Source: a bacterium
GTDB taxonomy: Bacteria > Elusimicrobiota > Elusimicrobia > Elusimicrobiales > UBA9959
NCBI GenBank assembly: GCA_021812825.1
Contig: JAKAMO010000116.1
Location: 1 to 6,863 of the forward strand
DNA length: 6,863 nucleotides
Direction of reading: 5' to 3'
In this document: positions 1 to 5,531 of the stretch, one piece after another
Layout of the letters: the number at the start of each line of letters is the position of its first letter
How positions within the stretch are numbered: position 1 is the first letter of the stretch
Notes under the pieces: model-generated
Database searches by the model: none
What the model saw: the letters and a program-made list of their open reading frames with translations, nothing else
What the model was told of the DNA's origin: nothing
Made by a program: the position numbers and the translations under genes

Positions 1-1
1 G

Positions 2-148
2 CGCGACCACAGCTGGCTGCTCGCCTGGAGCGCCTATGACGGGCGCGACGACGAGATCCTGTATAGCCAGCGGGTGGCGAATCGCTGGACGCCGGCGGCG
101 CGCGTCGCCGCCGACGAGGACGTCCCGGACATCACGCCCAGCCTCGTC
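2..148 (+). CDS. Partial repeat protein, beta-propeller-like, cut at both ends
   Basis: The forward frame beginning at base 2 is open from the window edge and reads as plausible protein for about 49 codons. It contains WSAYDGRDDEILYSQR, then a short NRWTPAARV segment, then DEDVPDITPSL. This tryptophan/aspartate-rich pattern (AWSxYDGxDxEIxYS, then xWTPxxRV, then DxxPxxTPSLA) is what TolB-like or sialidase-type beta-propeller repeat proteins show, usually secreted or surface proteins. The family assignment is by eye only. After about base 148 the frame stays open to a TAG at 425-427, but that stretch is antisense to conserved TlyA sequence and is not credible protein. The start lies outside the window and the true end is lost at the junction with tlyA. 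It could instead be a chance open frame, but its composition is unlike the antisense frames elsewhere here. Confidence 0.45.
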
Positions 149-741
149 GCCTCGTCCTTCACGATGCCTTTGCGCAGGTCGGCGGCCTGCAGCTCGAACT
201 GCGGCTTGACCAGCGCCACCACCTTGCCGCCCGGGGCCATCACGGACAGCACCGGCCCCAGTATCAGCTTCAGCGAGATGAAAGAAACGTCTATGGCGCA
301 CAGCTCCGGCCGTTCCGGGAAGAGCCCGGGCTTCAGGAAGCGCGCGTTGGTGCGCGGCATGAAGACCACCCGCGGGTCGGCCTTTATCTTCTCGTGGATC
401 TGCCCCTCGCCGACGTCCACCGCGTAGACCCTGGAAGCCCCGGCCTGCAGGAAGCAGTCCGTGAAGCCCCCGGTGGCCACCCCGACGTCCAGGCAGACCT
501 TGCCGGCGGGGTCCAGGGCGAACGCGTCCAGCGCGCCCCTGAGCTTCAGCCCGCCGCGGGAGACGTACGGGCAGCCGGGAGCGGCCAGGTCCACCACGTC
601 GCCGTCGCGGACCGGCATGCCGGCCTTGTCCGCCGGCCGCCCGTTGAGCGTGACCAGCCCCGCCATTATGGCGCGCAGGGCCTTTTCCCGGCTCTCGAAA
701 AGCCCGAGCTCCACGCAAGCGACGTCCAGCCTCTTTTTCAT
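34..741 (-). CDS. tlyA: TlyA-family rRNA 2'-O-methyltransferase, C-terminus replaced
   Basis: TlyA enzymes methylate ribose 2'-OH of cytidines in 16S and/or 23S rRNA; homologues are often annotated as hemolysins. Residues 1-55 form an S4 RNA-binding domain (KKRLDVACVELGLFESREKA, LVTLNGRPADKAG). The FtsJ-like Rossmann methyltransferase follows, with YVSRGGLKL at 59-67, the SAM-binding loop LDVGVATGGF at 84-93, IDVSFISL at 150-157 and LVKPQFE at 177-183. By alignment with the K69-D154-K182-E238 tetrad described for Mycobacterium tuberculosis TlyA, K66, D151 and K179 are present. The glutamate expected near residue 235 is missing, because homology ends near residue 200 and the last 35 or so residues (SGTSSSAATRAAG onward) are the antisense of another gene. 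The family is usually about 240-280 residues; this frame reaches 235 only by reading across the junction. The gene is divergent from the hydrogenase operon. The identification is sure; function of this copy is doubtful. Confidence 0.88.
   Translation of the reverse strand: MKKRLDVACVELGLFESREKALRAIMAGLVTLNGRPADKAGMPVRDGDVVDLAAPGCPYVSRGGLKLRGALDAFALDPAGKVCLDVGVATGGFTDCFLQAGASRVYAVDVGEGQIHEKIKADPRVVFMPRTNARFLKPGLFPERPELCAIDVSFISLKLILGPVLSVMAPGGKVVALVKPQFELQAADLRKGIVKDEATRLGVMSGTSSSAATRAAGVQRFATRWLYRISSSRPS
135..150. other. Junction of two unrelated coding sequences (tail-to-tail)
   Basis: Right of this point the minus strand encodes conserved TlyA (through VKPQFE and KGIVKDEATR). Left of it the minus strand gives low-complexity Ser/Ala/Arg sequence with no TlyA features, while the plus strand gives repeat-protein-like sequence. 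Neither gene has its natural end and no intergenic spacer separates them. The exact breakpoint cannot be fixed to the base. No insertion sequence end, tRNA or direct repeat is visible at the point. Confidence 0.45.
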
Positions 742-749
742 ACCAGTCT

Positions 750-755
750 ATTATA
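750..755 (-). promoter_or_regulatory. Candidate -10 box for tlyA
   Basis: The minus strand reads a perfect TATAAT only 8 bases before the tlyA ATG. No Shine-Dalgarno-like sequence stands before that ATG (agactggtATG). Transcription would begin at or within a base or two of the start codon, which suggests a leaderless mRNA. No good -35 hexamer is found 16-18 bases upstream (CAAGCT at best), so this rests on one hexamer in an otherwise GC-rich region. Confidence 0.4.
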
Positions 756-822
756 GAATAAGCGCGGCCTCCAGCTTGCGGCGGCGGGCCAAATATAATA
801 CAACTACGGGTAACGGGGGGAG

Positions 823-840
823 CCGGGCCGGGGGGCCCGG
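823..840. repeat. Perfect GC-rich inverted repeat
   Basis: CCGGGCC at 823-829 is repeated as GGCCCGG at 834-840 around a GGGG loop, a 7-bp all-GC stem. No T-tract follows on either strand, so it does not look like an intrinsic terminator. A second self-complementary stretch, CCCCCGGGGG, lies at 903-912. Their role is unknown. In such GC-rich DNA short GC palindromes also arise by chance. Confidence 0.4.
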
Positions 841-912
841 AACCGCTTATCGCGCATCGTCGGAAGCTCAGCCGCGGGCAGGGCTCCGCTTGACCATTCT
901 CCCCCCCGGGGG

Positions 913-926
913 CTGATTAAATTCAA
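913..926 (+). promoter_or_regulatory. Possible FNR/CRP-family operator
   Basis: CTGAT-TAAA-TTCAA matches the FNR consensus TTGAT-N4-ATCAA at 8 of the 10 defined positions, one mismatch in each half. Its centre (919.5) lies about 61-64 bases upstream of the transcription start predicted from the -10 box at 971-976. That is close to the -61.5 spacing known for class I FNR/CRP activation. A redox-responsive activator would suit an anaerobic hydrogenase operon. This is a pattern match in an AT-rich island and could be chance; no regulator gene is in the window. Confidence 0.3.
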
Positions 927-947
927 TACCGGGCTTGACCGTTTTTG

Positions 948-976
948 TTTACAGCGTGTCCCCCATGTTGTACAAT
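948..976 (+). promoter_or_regulatory. sigma70-type promoter of the hydrogenase operon
   Basis: TTTACA (948-953) and TACAAT (971-976) each match the sigma70 consensus at 5 of 6 bases and are separated by exactly 17 bases. The predicted transcription start is near 981-984, giving a leader of about 54 bases before the first gene. No other pair in the intergenic region has both good hexamers and good spacing; the two TTGACC hexamers at 890 and 935 lack a -10 partner. Confidence 0.6.
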
Positions 977-985
977 GGTCATGAA

Positions 986-1006
986 GGATTTTCCGACGGA
1001 AAGTCC
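986..1006 (+). promoter_or_regulatory. 5'-leader hairpin 1 of the hydrogenase mRNA
   Basis: GGATTTTCC (986-994) pairs with GGAAAGTCC (998-1006): nine consecutive pairs including one G-U wobble, closed by a GAC loop. It starts only a few bases after the predicted transcription start, so it would cap the 5' end of the transcript. Such 5' stems commonly protect mRNA from decay; a ligand- or protein-responsive role is possible but not shown. It matches no riboswitch class I can recognise. Confidence 0.45.
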
Positions 1007-1007
1007 A

Positions 1008-1023
1008 GGCCGGGTCCCCGGCC
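1008..1023 (+). promoter_or_regulatory. 5'-leader hairpin 2, abutting the ribosome binding site
   Basis: GGCCGG (1008-1013) pairs with CCGGCC (1018-1023) around a GTCC loop. The DNA inverted repeat extends to 7 bp with a 2-base centre. It follows hairpin 1 after a single base and ends two bases before the GGAGG of the first hydrogenase gene. It could stack on hairpin 1 and influence ribosome access. The pairing is seen in the sequence; the function is inferred. Confidence 0.45.
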
Positions 1024-1025
1024 AC

Positions 1026-1030
1026 GGAGG
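1026..1030 (+). promoter_or_regulatory. Ribosome binding site that fixes the hydB start
   Basis: GGAGG sits six bases before the ATG at 1037. It decides between this start and the in-frame upstream alternative at 935, which has no ribosome binding site, would lie upstream of the predicted transcription start and would add 34 residues unlike the family. Confidence 0.75.
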
Positions 1031-1036
1031 CATCTT

Positions 1037-2083
1037 ATGGGAACGCATACGCGGTACTTCATCCTGCGAAAAGACGATCTGAACAGCTTCATCGTGAAGC
1101 TCTCGCGCAATCACAAGGTGGTGGCGCCGGTCAGCAAGGGCTACGGCAACTACGCCTTCACGGAGGTCACCTCCGCTAACGACATAGCCCTCAAGCACAT
1201 ACCCACGATACTGCCCCCCAAGAAGTACTTCCTGCCGCAGAAGGAGACGATGCTGAGCTTCAGCACCGGCCACGTGGAGAACGCCGAGGCCCTGCTCGAG
1301 CACGAGAACACCGTCATCTTCGGAGTCCACACCTGCGACCTGAACGGCATCCAGTGCCTGAACATCGTCTTCTCCGAAAGACCGCGCGACTACAACTACC
1401 TGCGCCGCAAGGACAACATAACCGTCATCGGCCTGGAGTGCACCGAGTACTGCGACGAGCACGCCAGCTGCAACCTGATGAACTCGAACTTCCCCAACGG
1501 CGGCTACGACCTGTTCTTCACCGACATGGGAGAGGTCTTCATGGCGCACGTGAACACCCAGGCCGGCGACGACCTGGTGGACAGCAGCAACCTGTTCAAG
1601 CCCGCCACGCAGGCCCAGATGGAGGCGCTCTACGCCATCAGGGACGCCAAGCGCTCCCGCTTCAAGGACGAGGTGAACGTCGACCGCAAGAAGCTCCCGG
1701 CCATCTTCGACAAGAGCGAGAACAGCCCGGTCTGGAAGGCCATCGGGGACAAATGCCTGGGCTGCGGCAACTGCACCAACGTCTGCCCCACCTGCTACTG
1801 CTTCGACATAGCCGACACGCTGAACCTGGACCTGAAGAGCGGCAAGCGCGTCCGGACCTGGGATTCCTGCGAGGTCGAGACCTTCGCCAAGGTGGCCGGC
1901 GGCGAGAATTTCCGCAGCGGCCAGGCCGAGCGCCTGCGGCACCGCCATTACCGCAAGTTCCGCTTCTCGCTCGGCAAGTACTACCGCTTCTTCTGCACCG
2001 GCTGCGGCAGGTGCACCCGGACCTGCATGGCGGGCATCCGGCTCAAGGAAACGCTTACAGCACTGGTAAAGGAGGCCGCATGA
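1037..2083 (+). CDS. hydB: [NiFe] hydrogenase beta subunit, 4Fe-4S ferredoxin type (sulfhydrogenase beta)
   Basis: The 348-residue cytoplasmic electron-transfer subunit is expected to pass electrons between the hydrogenase dimer and the flavin subunit. Two [4Fe-4S] motifs lie in the C-terminal half: C240-x2-C243-x2-C246-x3-C250-Pro and C320-x2-C323-x2-C326-x3-C330, the second without the usual proline. Between them is a segment typical of the sulfhydrogenase beta family (RTWDSCEVETFAKVAGG, then RHRHYRKF). Upstream, FGVHTCDLNGI at 95-105 and GLECTEYCDEHASC at 132-145 are also family-like. Further cysteines, C253 and C255, follow the first motif. The start is set by GGAGG six bases upstream, and the length fits the family. 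It is the first gene of the operon, and its stop overlaps the next start as ATGA. The symbol follows Pyrococcus hydBGDA usage. A heterodisulfide-reductase-like ferredoxin is a less likely alternative given the neighbours. Confidence 0.88.
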   Translation: MGTHTRYFILRKDDLNSFIVKLSRNHKVVAPVSKGYGNYAFTEVTSANDIALKHIPTILPPKKYFLPQKETMLSFSTGHVENAEALLEHENTVIFGVHTCDLNGIQCLNIVFSERPRDYNYLRRKDNITVIGLECTEYCDEHASCNLMNSNFPNGGYDLFFTDMGEVFMAHVNTQAGDDLVDSSNLFKPATQAQMEALYAIRDAKRSRFKDEVNVDRKKLPAIFDKSENSPVWKAIGDKCLGCGNCTNVCPTCYCFDIADTLNLDLKSGKRVRTWDSCEVETFAKVAGGENFRSGQAERLRHRHYRKFRFSLGKYYRFFCTGCGRCTRTCMAGIRLKETLTALVKEAA

Positions 2084-2922
2084 TAAAGGAAGAGCTCGTC
2101 AACTCTAACTGGCGCGTCAGGAAAGGCCGCATCATCCGCGTCAAGCGGATGACCCCCTCGGAGAAGCTCTTCGAGATAGAGCTGGACAACGGCCGCGCGA
2201 TGGACTACGAGCCAGGCCAGTTCGTCCAGGTCTCGGTCTTCGGCGTGGGCGAGGCCCCTATCTCGCTCTGCTCCTCCCCCACCAAGCGCGGCTCCTTCGA
2301 GCTCTGCGTGCGCGCGGCCGGCCGGGTCACCAACGCTATGCACGCCCTCGAGGCCGGCGACGAGATCGGCATCCGCGGCCCGTTCGGCAAGGGCTTCCCG
2401 GTCAAGGTGCTGGCCGGCAACGACCTGATCTTCGTGGCGGGCGGCCTCGGCATAGCGCCGCTGCGCTCGCTGATAAACTACGTGATCGACAACCGGCGCG
2501 AGTTCGGCAAGGTGGACATCCTGCTGGGCTGCCGCAACCCCAGCGAGATGCTCTTCGCCGACGACCTGGAGTTCTGGCAGAAGCGGGTGGACGTCAACTT
2601 CAACGTGACCGTGGACAAGGGCAGCCCGGACTGGGCCGGCAACATCGGCCTGATAACCTCCATCATCCCGGGCGTCACGATCAACCCGGAGAGGACCTTC
2701 GCCGTGGTGGTAGGCCCCCCTGTCATGTACAAGTTCGTGATCTCCGAGCTGCTGAAGAAGAAGATAGCCGAGCGCAACATCATCCTCTCCCTGGAGCGGC
2801 ACATGAAATGCGGCATGGGGAAGTGCGGGCACTGCCAGATCGACAGCATCGACAACTACTACTGCTGCCAGGACGGGCCGGTGTTCAGCTACGACAGGAT
2901 AAAGAACGTAGCCAAGATGTGA
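2080..2922 (+). CDS. [NiFe] hydrogenase gamma subunit, FAD/NAD(P)-binding oxidoreductase
   Basis: This 280-residue flavoprotein of the ferredoxin-NADP reductase/PyrK type should exchange electrons with NAD(P)(H). The N-terminal flavin barrel spans about residues 12-105, with YEPGQFVQV at 43-51 and the FAD-contact segment APISLCSSP at 59-67, where this family lacks the usual Arg of RxYS. The nucleotide-binding domain carries GGLGIAPLRSL at 121-131 and VVGPPVMYKF at 210-219. The C-terminus binds a [2Fe-2S] cluster through C244-x4-C249-x2-C252-x9-C262, with an additional adjacent C263. The ATG is preceded by AAAGGAGG and overlaps the beta stop by four bases, so translation is probably coupled. 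In Pyrococcus this subunit is called HydG; that symbol is withheld because the last gene here is the unrelated maturase HydG. NADPH versus NADH preference cannot be read safely from the sequence. Confidence 0.9.
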   Translation: MIKEELVNSNWRVRKGRIIRVKRMTPSEKLFEIELDNGRAMDYEPGQFVQVSVFGVGEAPISLCSSPTKRGSFELCVRAAGRVTNAMHALEAGDEIGIRGPFGKGFPVKVLAGNDLIFVAGGLGIAPLRSLINYVIDNRREFGKVDILLGCRNPSEMLFADDLEFWQKRVDVNFNVTVDKGSPDWAGNIGLITSIIPGVTINPERTFAVVVGPPVMYKFVISELLKKKIAERNIILSLERHMKCGMGKCGHCQIDSIDNYYCCQDGPVFSYDRIKNVAKM

Positions 2923-2936
2923 CCCGGAGGACCGCC

Positions 2937-3680
2937 ATGTCAAAACCTAAAGTCGCTTTCTTCGATCTGTCCTGCTGCGAGGGCTGCCAATTGCAGCTCG
3001 CCAACATGGGCGAGACCCTGCTCGACGTGCTCGAGCTGGTGGACGTAGTGGAGTTCCGCGAGGTCATGTCCGAGAAGTGGGAATGGAAGTACGACGTAGC
3101 GTTCGTGGAGGGCAGCGTCACCGACGACCACTCCGCGGAACGGCTCAAGAAGATCCGGGAGAGGGCCAAGGTCCTGGTGGCCTTCGGCGCCTGCGCCGCC
3201 ACCGGCGGCGTGAACGGGATGAAGAACTCGTTCGACCTGGAGGAGATAGGCAAGTACGTCTACGGCGCCGACCACAAGAGCTTCCCCACCGCCAAGACCA
3301 GGCCGCTGCACCAGGTGGTCAAGGTGGACTACACCATCAACAACTGCCCGGCCTACATCCCCGAGCTGGTGGAGGTCCTCAAGCACATCCTGAAGGGGAT
3401 GCCCTATACCGTGCCGGACCACCCGGTCTGCGTGGAGTGCAAGTTCAACGAGAACGTCTGCATGTACGAGCGCGGCGTGACCTGCATGGGCCCGGTCACC
3501 AGGGCGGGCTGCAATTCCTGGTGCGTCAACAACAACAACGTCTGCTACGGCTGCCGCGGCATGATCAGCAACCCGCGCGAGAACGCCGCCAAGGACGTGA
3601 TGGCCAAGTACAACGTGACCCCCGCGATGATAGCCGCGAAGATGGACATGTACAACAAGTGCAGGGAAGGAAAGAAATAA
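2937..3680 (+). CDS. hydD: [NiFe] hydrogenase small (delta) subunit
   Basis: The 247-residue Fe-S subunit pairs with the large subunit and wires electrons away from the NiFe site. The proximal [4Fe-4S] ligands are recognisable: C14 and C17 in SCCEGCQ, C86 in FGACAATGG and C137 in NNCPAYIP. The C-terminal third has eight more cysteines (C165, C168, C175, C183, C192, C196, C203, C206), enough for two further [4Fe-4S] clusters, as in group 3 small subunits. C13, next to C14, is an extra cysteine. There is no twin-arginine signal peptide, so the enzyme is cytoplasmic, unlike membrane-bound uptake hydrogenases. CGGAGG stands six bases before the ATG, 14 bases after the gamma stop. The stop overlaps the alpha start by one base (TAATG). 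The symbol follows the Pyrococcus scheme. Confidence 0.92.
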   Translation: MSKPKVAFFDLSCCEGCQLQLANMGETLLDVLELVDVVEFREVMSEKWEWKYDVAFVEGSVTDDHSAERLKKIRERAKVLVAFGACAATGGVNGMKNSFDLEEIGKYVYGADHKSFPTAKTRPLHQVVKVDYTINNCPAYIPELVEVLKHILKGMPYTVPDHPVCVECKFNENVCMYERGVTCMGPVTRAGCNSWCVNNNNVCYGCRGMISNPRENAAKDVMAKYNVTPAMIAAKMDMYNKCREGKK

Positions 3681-5008
3681 TGGCTAACAAGAACGTAGAC
3701 ATCAAGAGCGAATACGTCACCCGCGTCGAGGGCCACGGCAACATCGTGGTCAACGTCAGGGAGGGCCGCATAGAGAAATGCGAGTTCAACGTCGTCGAGG
3801 CCCCGCGCTTCTTCGAGGGCATGCTGCGCGGCCGCTCGGTGTTCGAGGCGCAGCACATCACCAGCCGCATCTGCGGCATCTGCTCGTGCGGCCATTCGCT
3901 GGCCTCCATACAGGCCGCCGAGGACGCCCTCGGGATAGCCCCCACCGACCAGACCCTGAAGCTGCGCAAGCTGCTGATGCACTTCGAGACGCTGGACAGC
4001 CATATCCTGCACATCTACCTGCTGGTAGCCCCGGACATGCTGGGGGTCAAGAGCTTCGTGCCGCTGGTGGCCACGCACAACAAGGTGGTCAGGCGGGCAC
4101 TGCGCATGAAGAAGGACTGCAACGACCTCTGCGAGATCCTGGTCGGCCGCCATGTGCACCCGATCTCCTGCGTCGCCGGAGGCTTCACCAAGCTGCCCTC
4201 CGAGCACGACATAGACCGCATGCTGAACATCCTGCGCGGCATGCGCGCGGACATGGCCGTGACCGTGGACCTGGCCGCCGGCTTCAAGTTCCCGGAGTTC
4301 GAGCGCGACACCGAGTACGTGGCCATGGTCAACGACGGCCCCGAGTACCCGTTCCTGGAGGGGGACATCGGCTCCACGGACGGCGTGCGGATGAGCAAGA
4401 AGGAGTACAGGAAGGTCACCAACGAGTTCGTGGACCCGCGCTCCTCCGCCAAGTTCACGAAGCTCAGCCGCGAGTCCTACGCGGTAGGCGCGCTGGCCCG
4501 CTTCAATCTCAACTCCGCCAAGCTGCACCCGGACGCCAAGGCCGTGGCCGAGCGGATAGGCCTGAAACCCGTCTGCCGCAACCCCTACCTCAACACCGCC
4601 GCCCAGCTGGTGGAGTGCGTGCACTGCCTGGAGGACGCGATCGCCATCCTGAACGACCTGCGCAAGCGCGGGATCAACTACGACGAGCAGGTGCTGGTCG
4701 GGGTGAACGAACAGGGCAAGGTCCCGCTCCGCGCCGGGGACGGCGTGGGCGCCGTGGAGGTGCCGCGCGGGACGCTGTTCCACAACTACCAGACGGACGC
4801 CAAGGGCGCCATAGTCAACGCCAACTGCATCATCCCGACGAACCAGAACATCAACAATATCCAGCACGACATGAAGAAACTGCTGCCGGAGATACTGCAC
4901 AAGACCGAAGAGGAGATAACGCTCGCGCTCGAGATGCTGGTAAGGGCCTACGACCCCTGCATCTCCTGCTCGACGCATATGCTCAATGTCACCTACGTTA
5001 ACCGCTGA
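3680..5008 (+). CDS. hydA: [NiFe] hydrogenase large (alpha) subunit, group 3
   Basis: This 442-residue catalytic subunit houses the NiFe(CN)2CO centre and reversibly activates H2. TRVEGHGNI is at 14-22 and APRFFEGML at 41-49. The L1 motif RICGIC gives C65 and C68, and the C-terminal L2 motif DPCISC gives C427 and C430; these four cysteines are the nickel ligands. After the conserved STH (431-433) a nine-residue tail, MLNVTYVNR, remains, the kind of propeptide removed by a dedicated endopeptidase, and that gene follows. MLVRAYDPCISCS near the end closely resembles Pyrococcus furiosus HydA (VVRAYDPCISCS), supporting group 3b together with the beta-gamma-delta-alpha order. SRICGICSCGH carries an additional Cys70. 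The start overlaps the delta stop, with GGGAAGG upstream. The symbol hydA is the Pyrococcus alpha subunit, not the [FeFe] HydA. The subgroup assignment is less certain than the family. Confidence 0.95.
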   Translation: MANKNVDIKSEYVTRVEGHGNIVVNVREGRIEKCEFNVVEAPRFFEGMLRGRSVFEAQHITSRICGICSCGHSLASIQAAEDALGIAPTDQTLKLRKLLMHFETLDSHILHIYLLVAPDMLGVKSFVPLVATHNKVVRRALRMKKDCNDLCEILVGRHVHPISCVAGGFTKLPSEHDIDRMLNILRGMRADMAVTVDLAAGFKFPEFERDTEYVAMVNDGPEYPFLEGDIGSTDGVRMSKKEYRKVTNEFVDPRSSAKFTKLSRESYAVGALARFNLNSAKLHPDAKAVAERIGLKPVCRNPYLNTAAQLVECVHCLEDAIAILNDLRKRGINYDEQVLVGVNEQGKVPLRAGDGVGAVEVPRGTLFHNYQTDAKGAIVNANCIIPTNQNINNIQHDMKKLLPEILHKTEEEITLALEMLVRAYDPCISCSTHMLNVTYVNR

Positions 5009-5474
5009 AGCCAGGCAGGCGCTGGCCCCCTGCGAGGGCGGCGACACCCTCGTGATAACGGTCGGCAACCCGTTCAGGGGCGACGACGGGGTGGGGCCGT
5101 TCATCGGCGGCCGCCTGCTGGGCCGGGAGCTGGGCTTCAGACTCATCAACGCCTTCGATAGGCCGGAGAGCGTGGTCGACAAGGCCGCCGGGCTGAAGCC
5201 GGCGAAGGTGATATTCATCGACGCGGCGGATTTCGGCGGCAGCCCGGGCGAGGTGCGCGTCATAGCTCCGGAACACATCGGAGAAGGCACCCTCTCCACC
5301 CATTCCATACCGCTGAGCGTAGTCGCCGGGATAATAGGCGAGGACACCAGCGCCCGCACCGTGTTTCTGGGCATACAGCCCAAGAACACCGCCTACGGCG
5401 CCGGCCTGTCGCGGGAAGTAGAGAGCTCCGCGCGGCTGATACTGGGCTGCCTGCTGGAATTCGGGCCCCGTTGA
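4986..5474 (+). CDS. Hydrogenase maturation endopeptidase (HycI/HyaD family, M52)
   Basis: This 162-residue protease checks for nickel in the large subunit and then cuts off its C-terminal tail. Family motifs are in order: GNPFRGDDGVGP at 27-38, VIFIDAADFGGSPGEVR at 75-91, STHSIPL at 104-110 and FLGIQP at 127-132. By alignment with E. coli HycI (D16, D62, H90) the metal-sensing residues are D34, D79 and H106, all present. FLGIQP and STHxxPL resemble HycI more than HyaD, but the substrate is surely the adjacent alpha subunit. The gene starts 23 bases inside hydA, within the part encoding the cleaved tail, and has no clear ribosome binding site, so translational coupling is likely. The ATG gives about 15 extra N-terminal residues. 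An in-frame GTG at 5052 would cut into the first beta strand and is unlikely. Confidence 0.92.
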   Translation: MSPTLTAEARQALAPCEGGDTLVITVGNPFRGDDGVGPFIGGRLLGRELGFRLINAFDRPESVVDKAAGLKPAKVIFIDAADFGGSPGEVRVIAPEHIGEGTLSTHSIPLSVVAGIIGEDTSARTVFLGIQPKNTAYGAGLSREVESSARLILGCLLEFGPR

Positions 5475-5483
5475 ACTATTTTT

Positions 5484-5499
5484 CCCGGCCACGGCCGGG
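5484..5499 (+). repeat. Intercistronic inverted repeat before hydG
   Basis: CCCGGCC (5484-5490) and GGCCGGG (5493-5499) form a perfect 7-bp palindrome with a 2-base centre, or a 6-bp RNA stem with a CACG loop. It lies in the 57-base gap between the peptidase stop and the hydG start. T residues precede rather than follow it on the plus strand, so it is not an intrinsic terminator in either direction. It may tune mRNA processing or stability. Its arms match those of the leader hairpin at 1008-1023. Confidence 0.4.
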
Positions 5500-5531
5500 C
5501 ACAGGCAGACAACTATGGATCGGAGGAACCT

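Larger units (their letters stand above)
742..1036. other. Divergent intergenic region between tlyA and the hydrogenase operon
   Basis: No credible gene was found in these 295 bases on either strand. The frames that cross it have no ribosome binding site and biased composition. It holds the promoters of the two divergent units and a second plus-strand TATAAT (794-799) lacking a matching -35. It also holds several GC palindromes, an AT-rich patch at 915-930, the operon promoter at 948-976 and the structured leader at 983-1036. No intrinsic terminator is seen. Confidence 0.6.

Noticed and set aside
890..940. TTGACC hexamers at 890-895 and 935-940 as -35 boxes
   Set aside because: Neither has a -10-like hexamer 16-18 bases downstream; the pair at 948/971 fits far better.
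935..1036. Upstream in-frame start for the beta subunit (34 extra residues)
   Set aside because: It precedes the predicted transcription start, has no ribosome binding site, overlaps the promoter and leader hairpins, and the added residues are not family-like. GGAGG supports the ATG at 1037.
923..2943. Antisense open frames opposite the beta and gamma subunit genes
   Set aside because: Low-complexity Val/Gly/Ala/His/Arg composition and full overlap with well-supported genes; a GC-bias artefact.
3545..5389. Long antisense open frame (614 codons) opposite the large subunit and peptidase genes
   Set aside because: It is the antisense shadow of two strongly identified genes with high-GC codon use. 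Its composition is Val/Gly/Ala/His-rich with no domain, ribosome binding site or promoter.
5484..5499. Possible intrinsic terminator between the peptidase and hydG
   Set aside because: The T-run lies before the stem on the plus strand, and the minus strand has A residues after it, so neither strand has the stem-plus-U-tract order.
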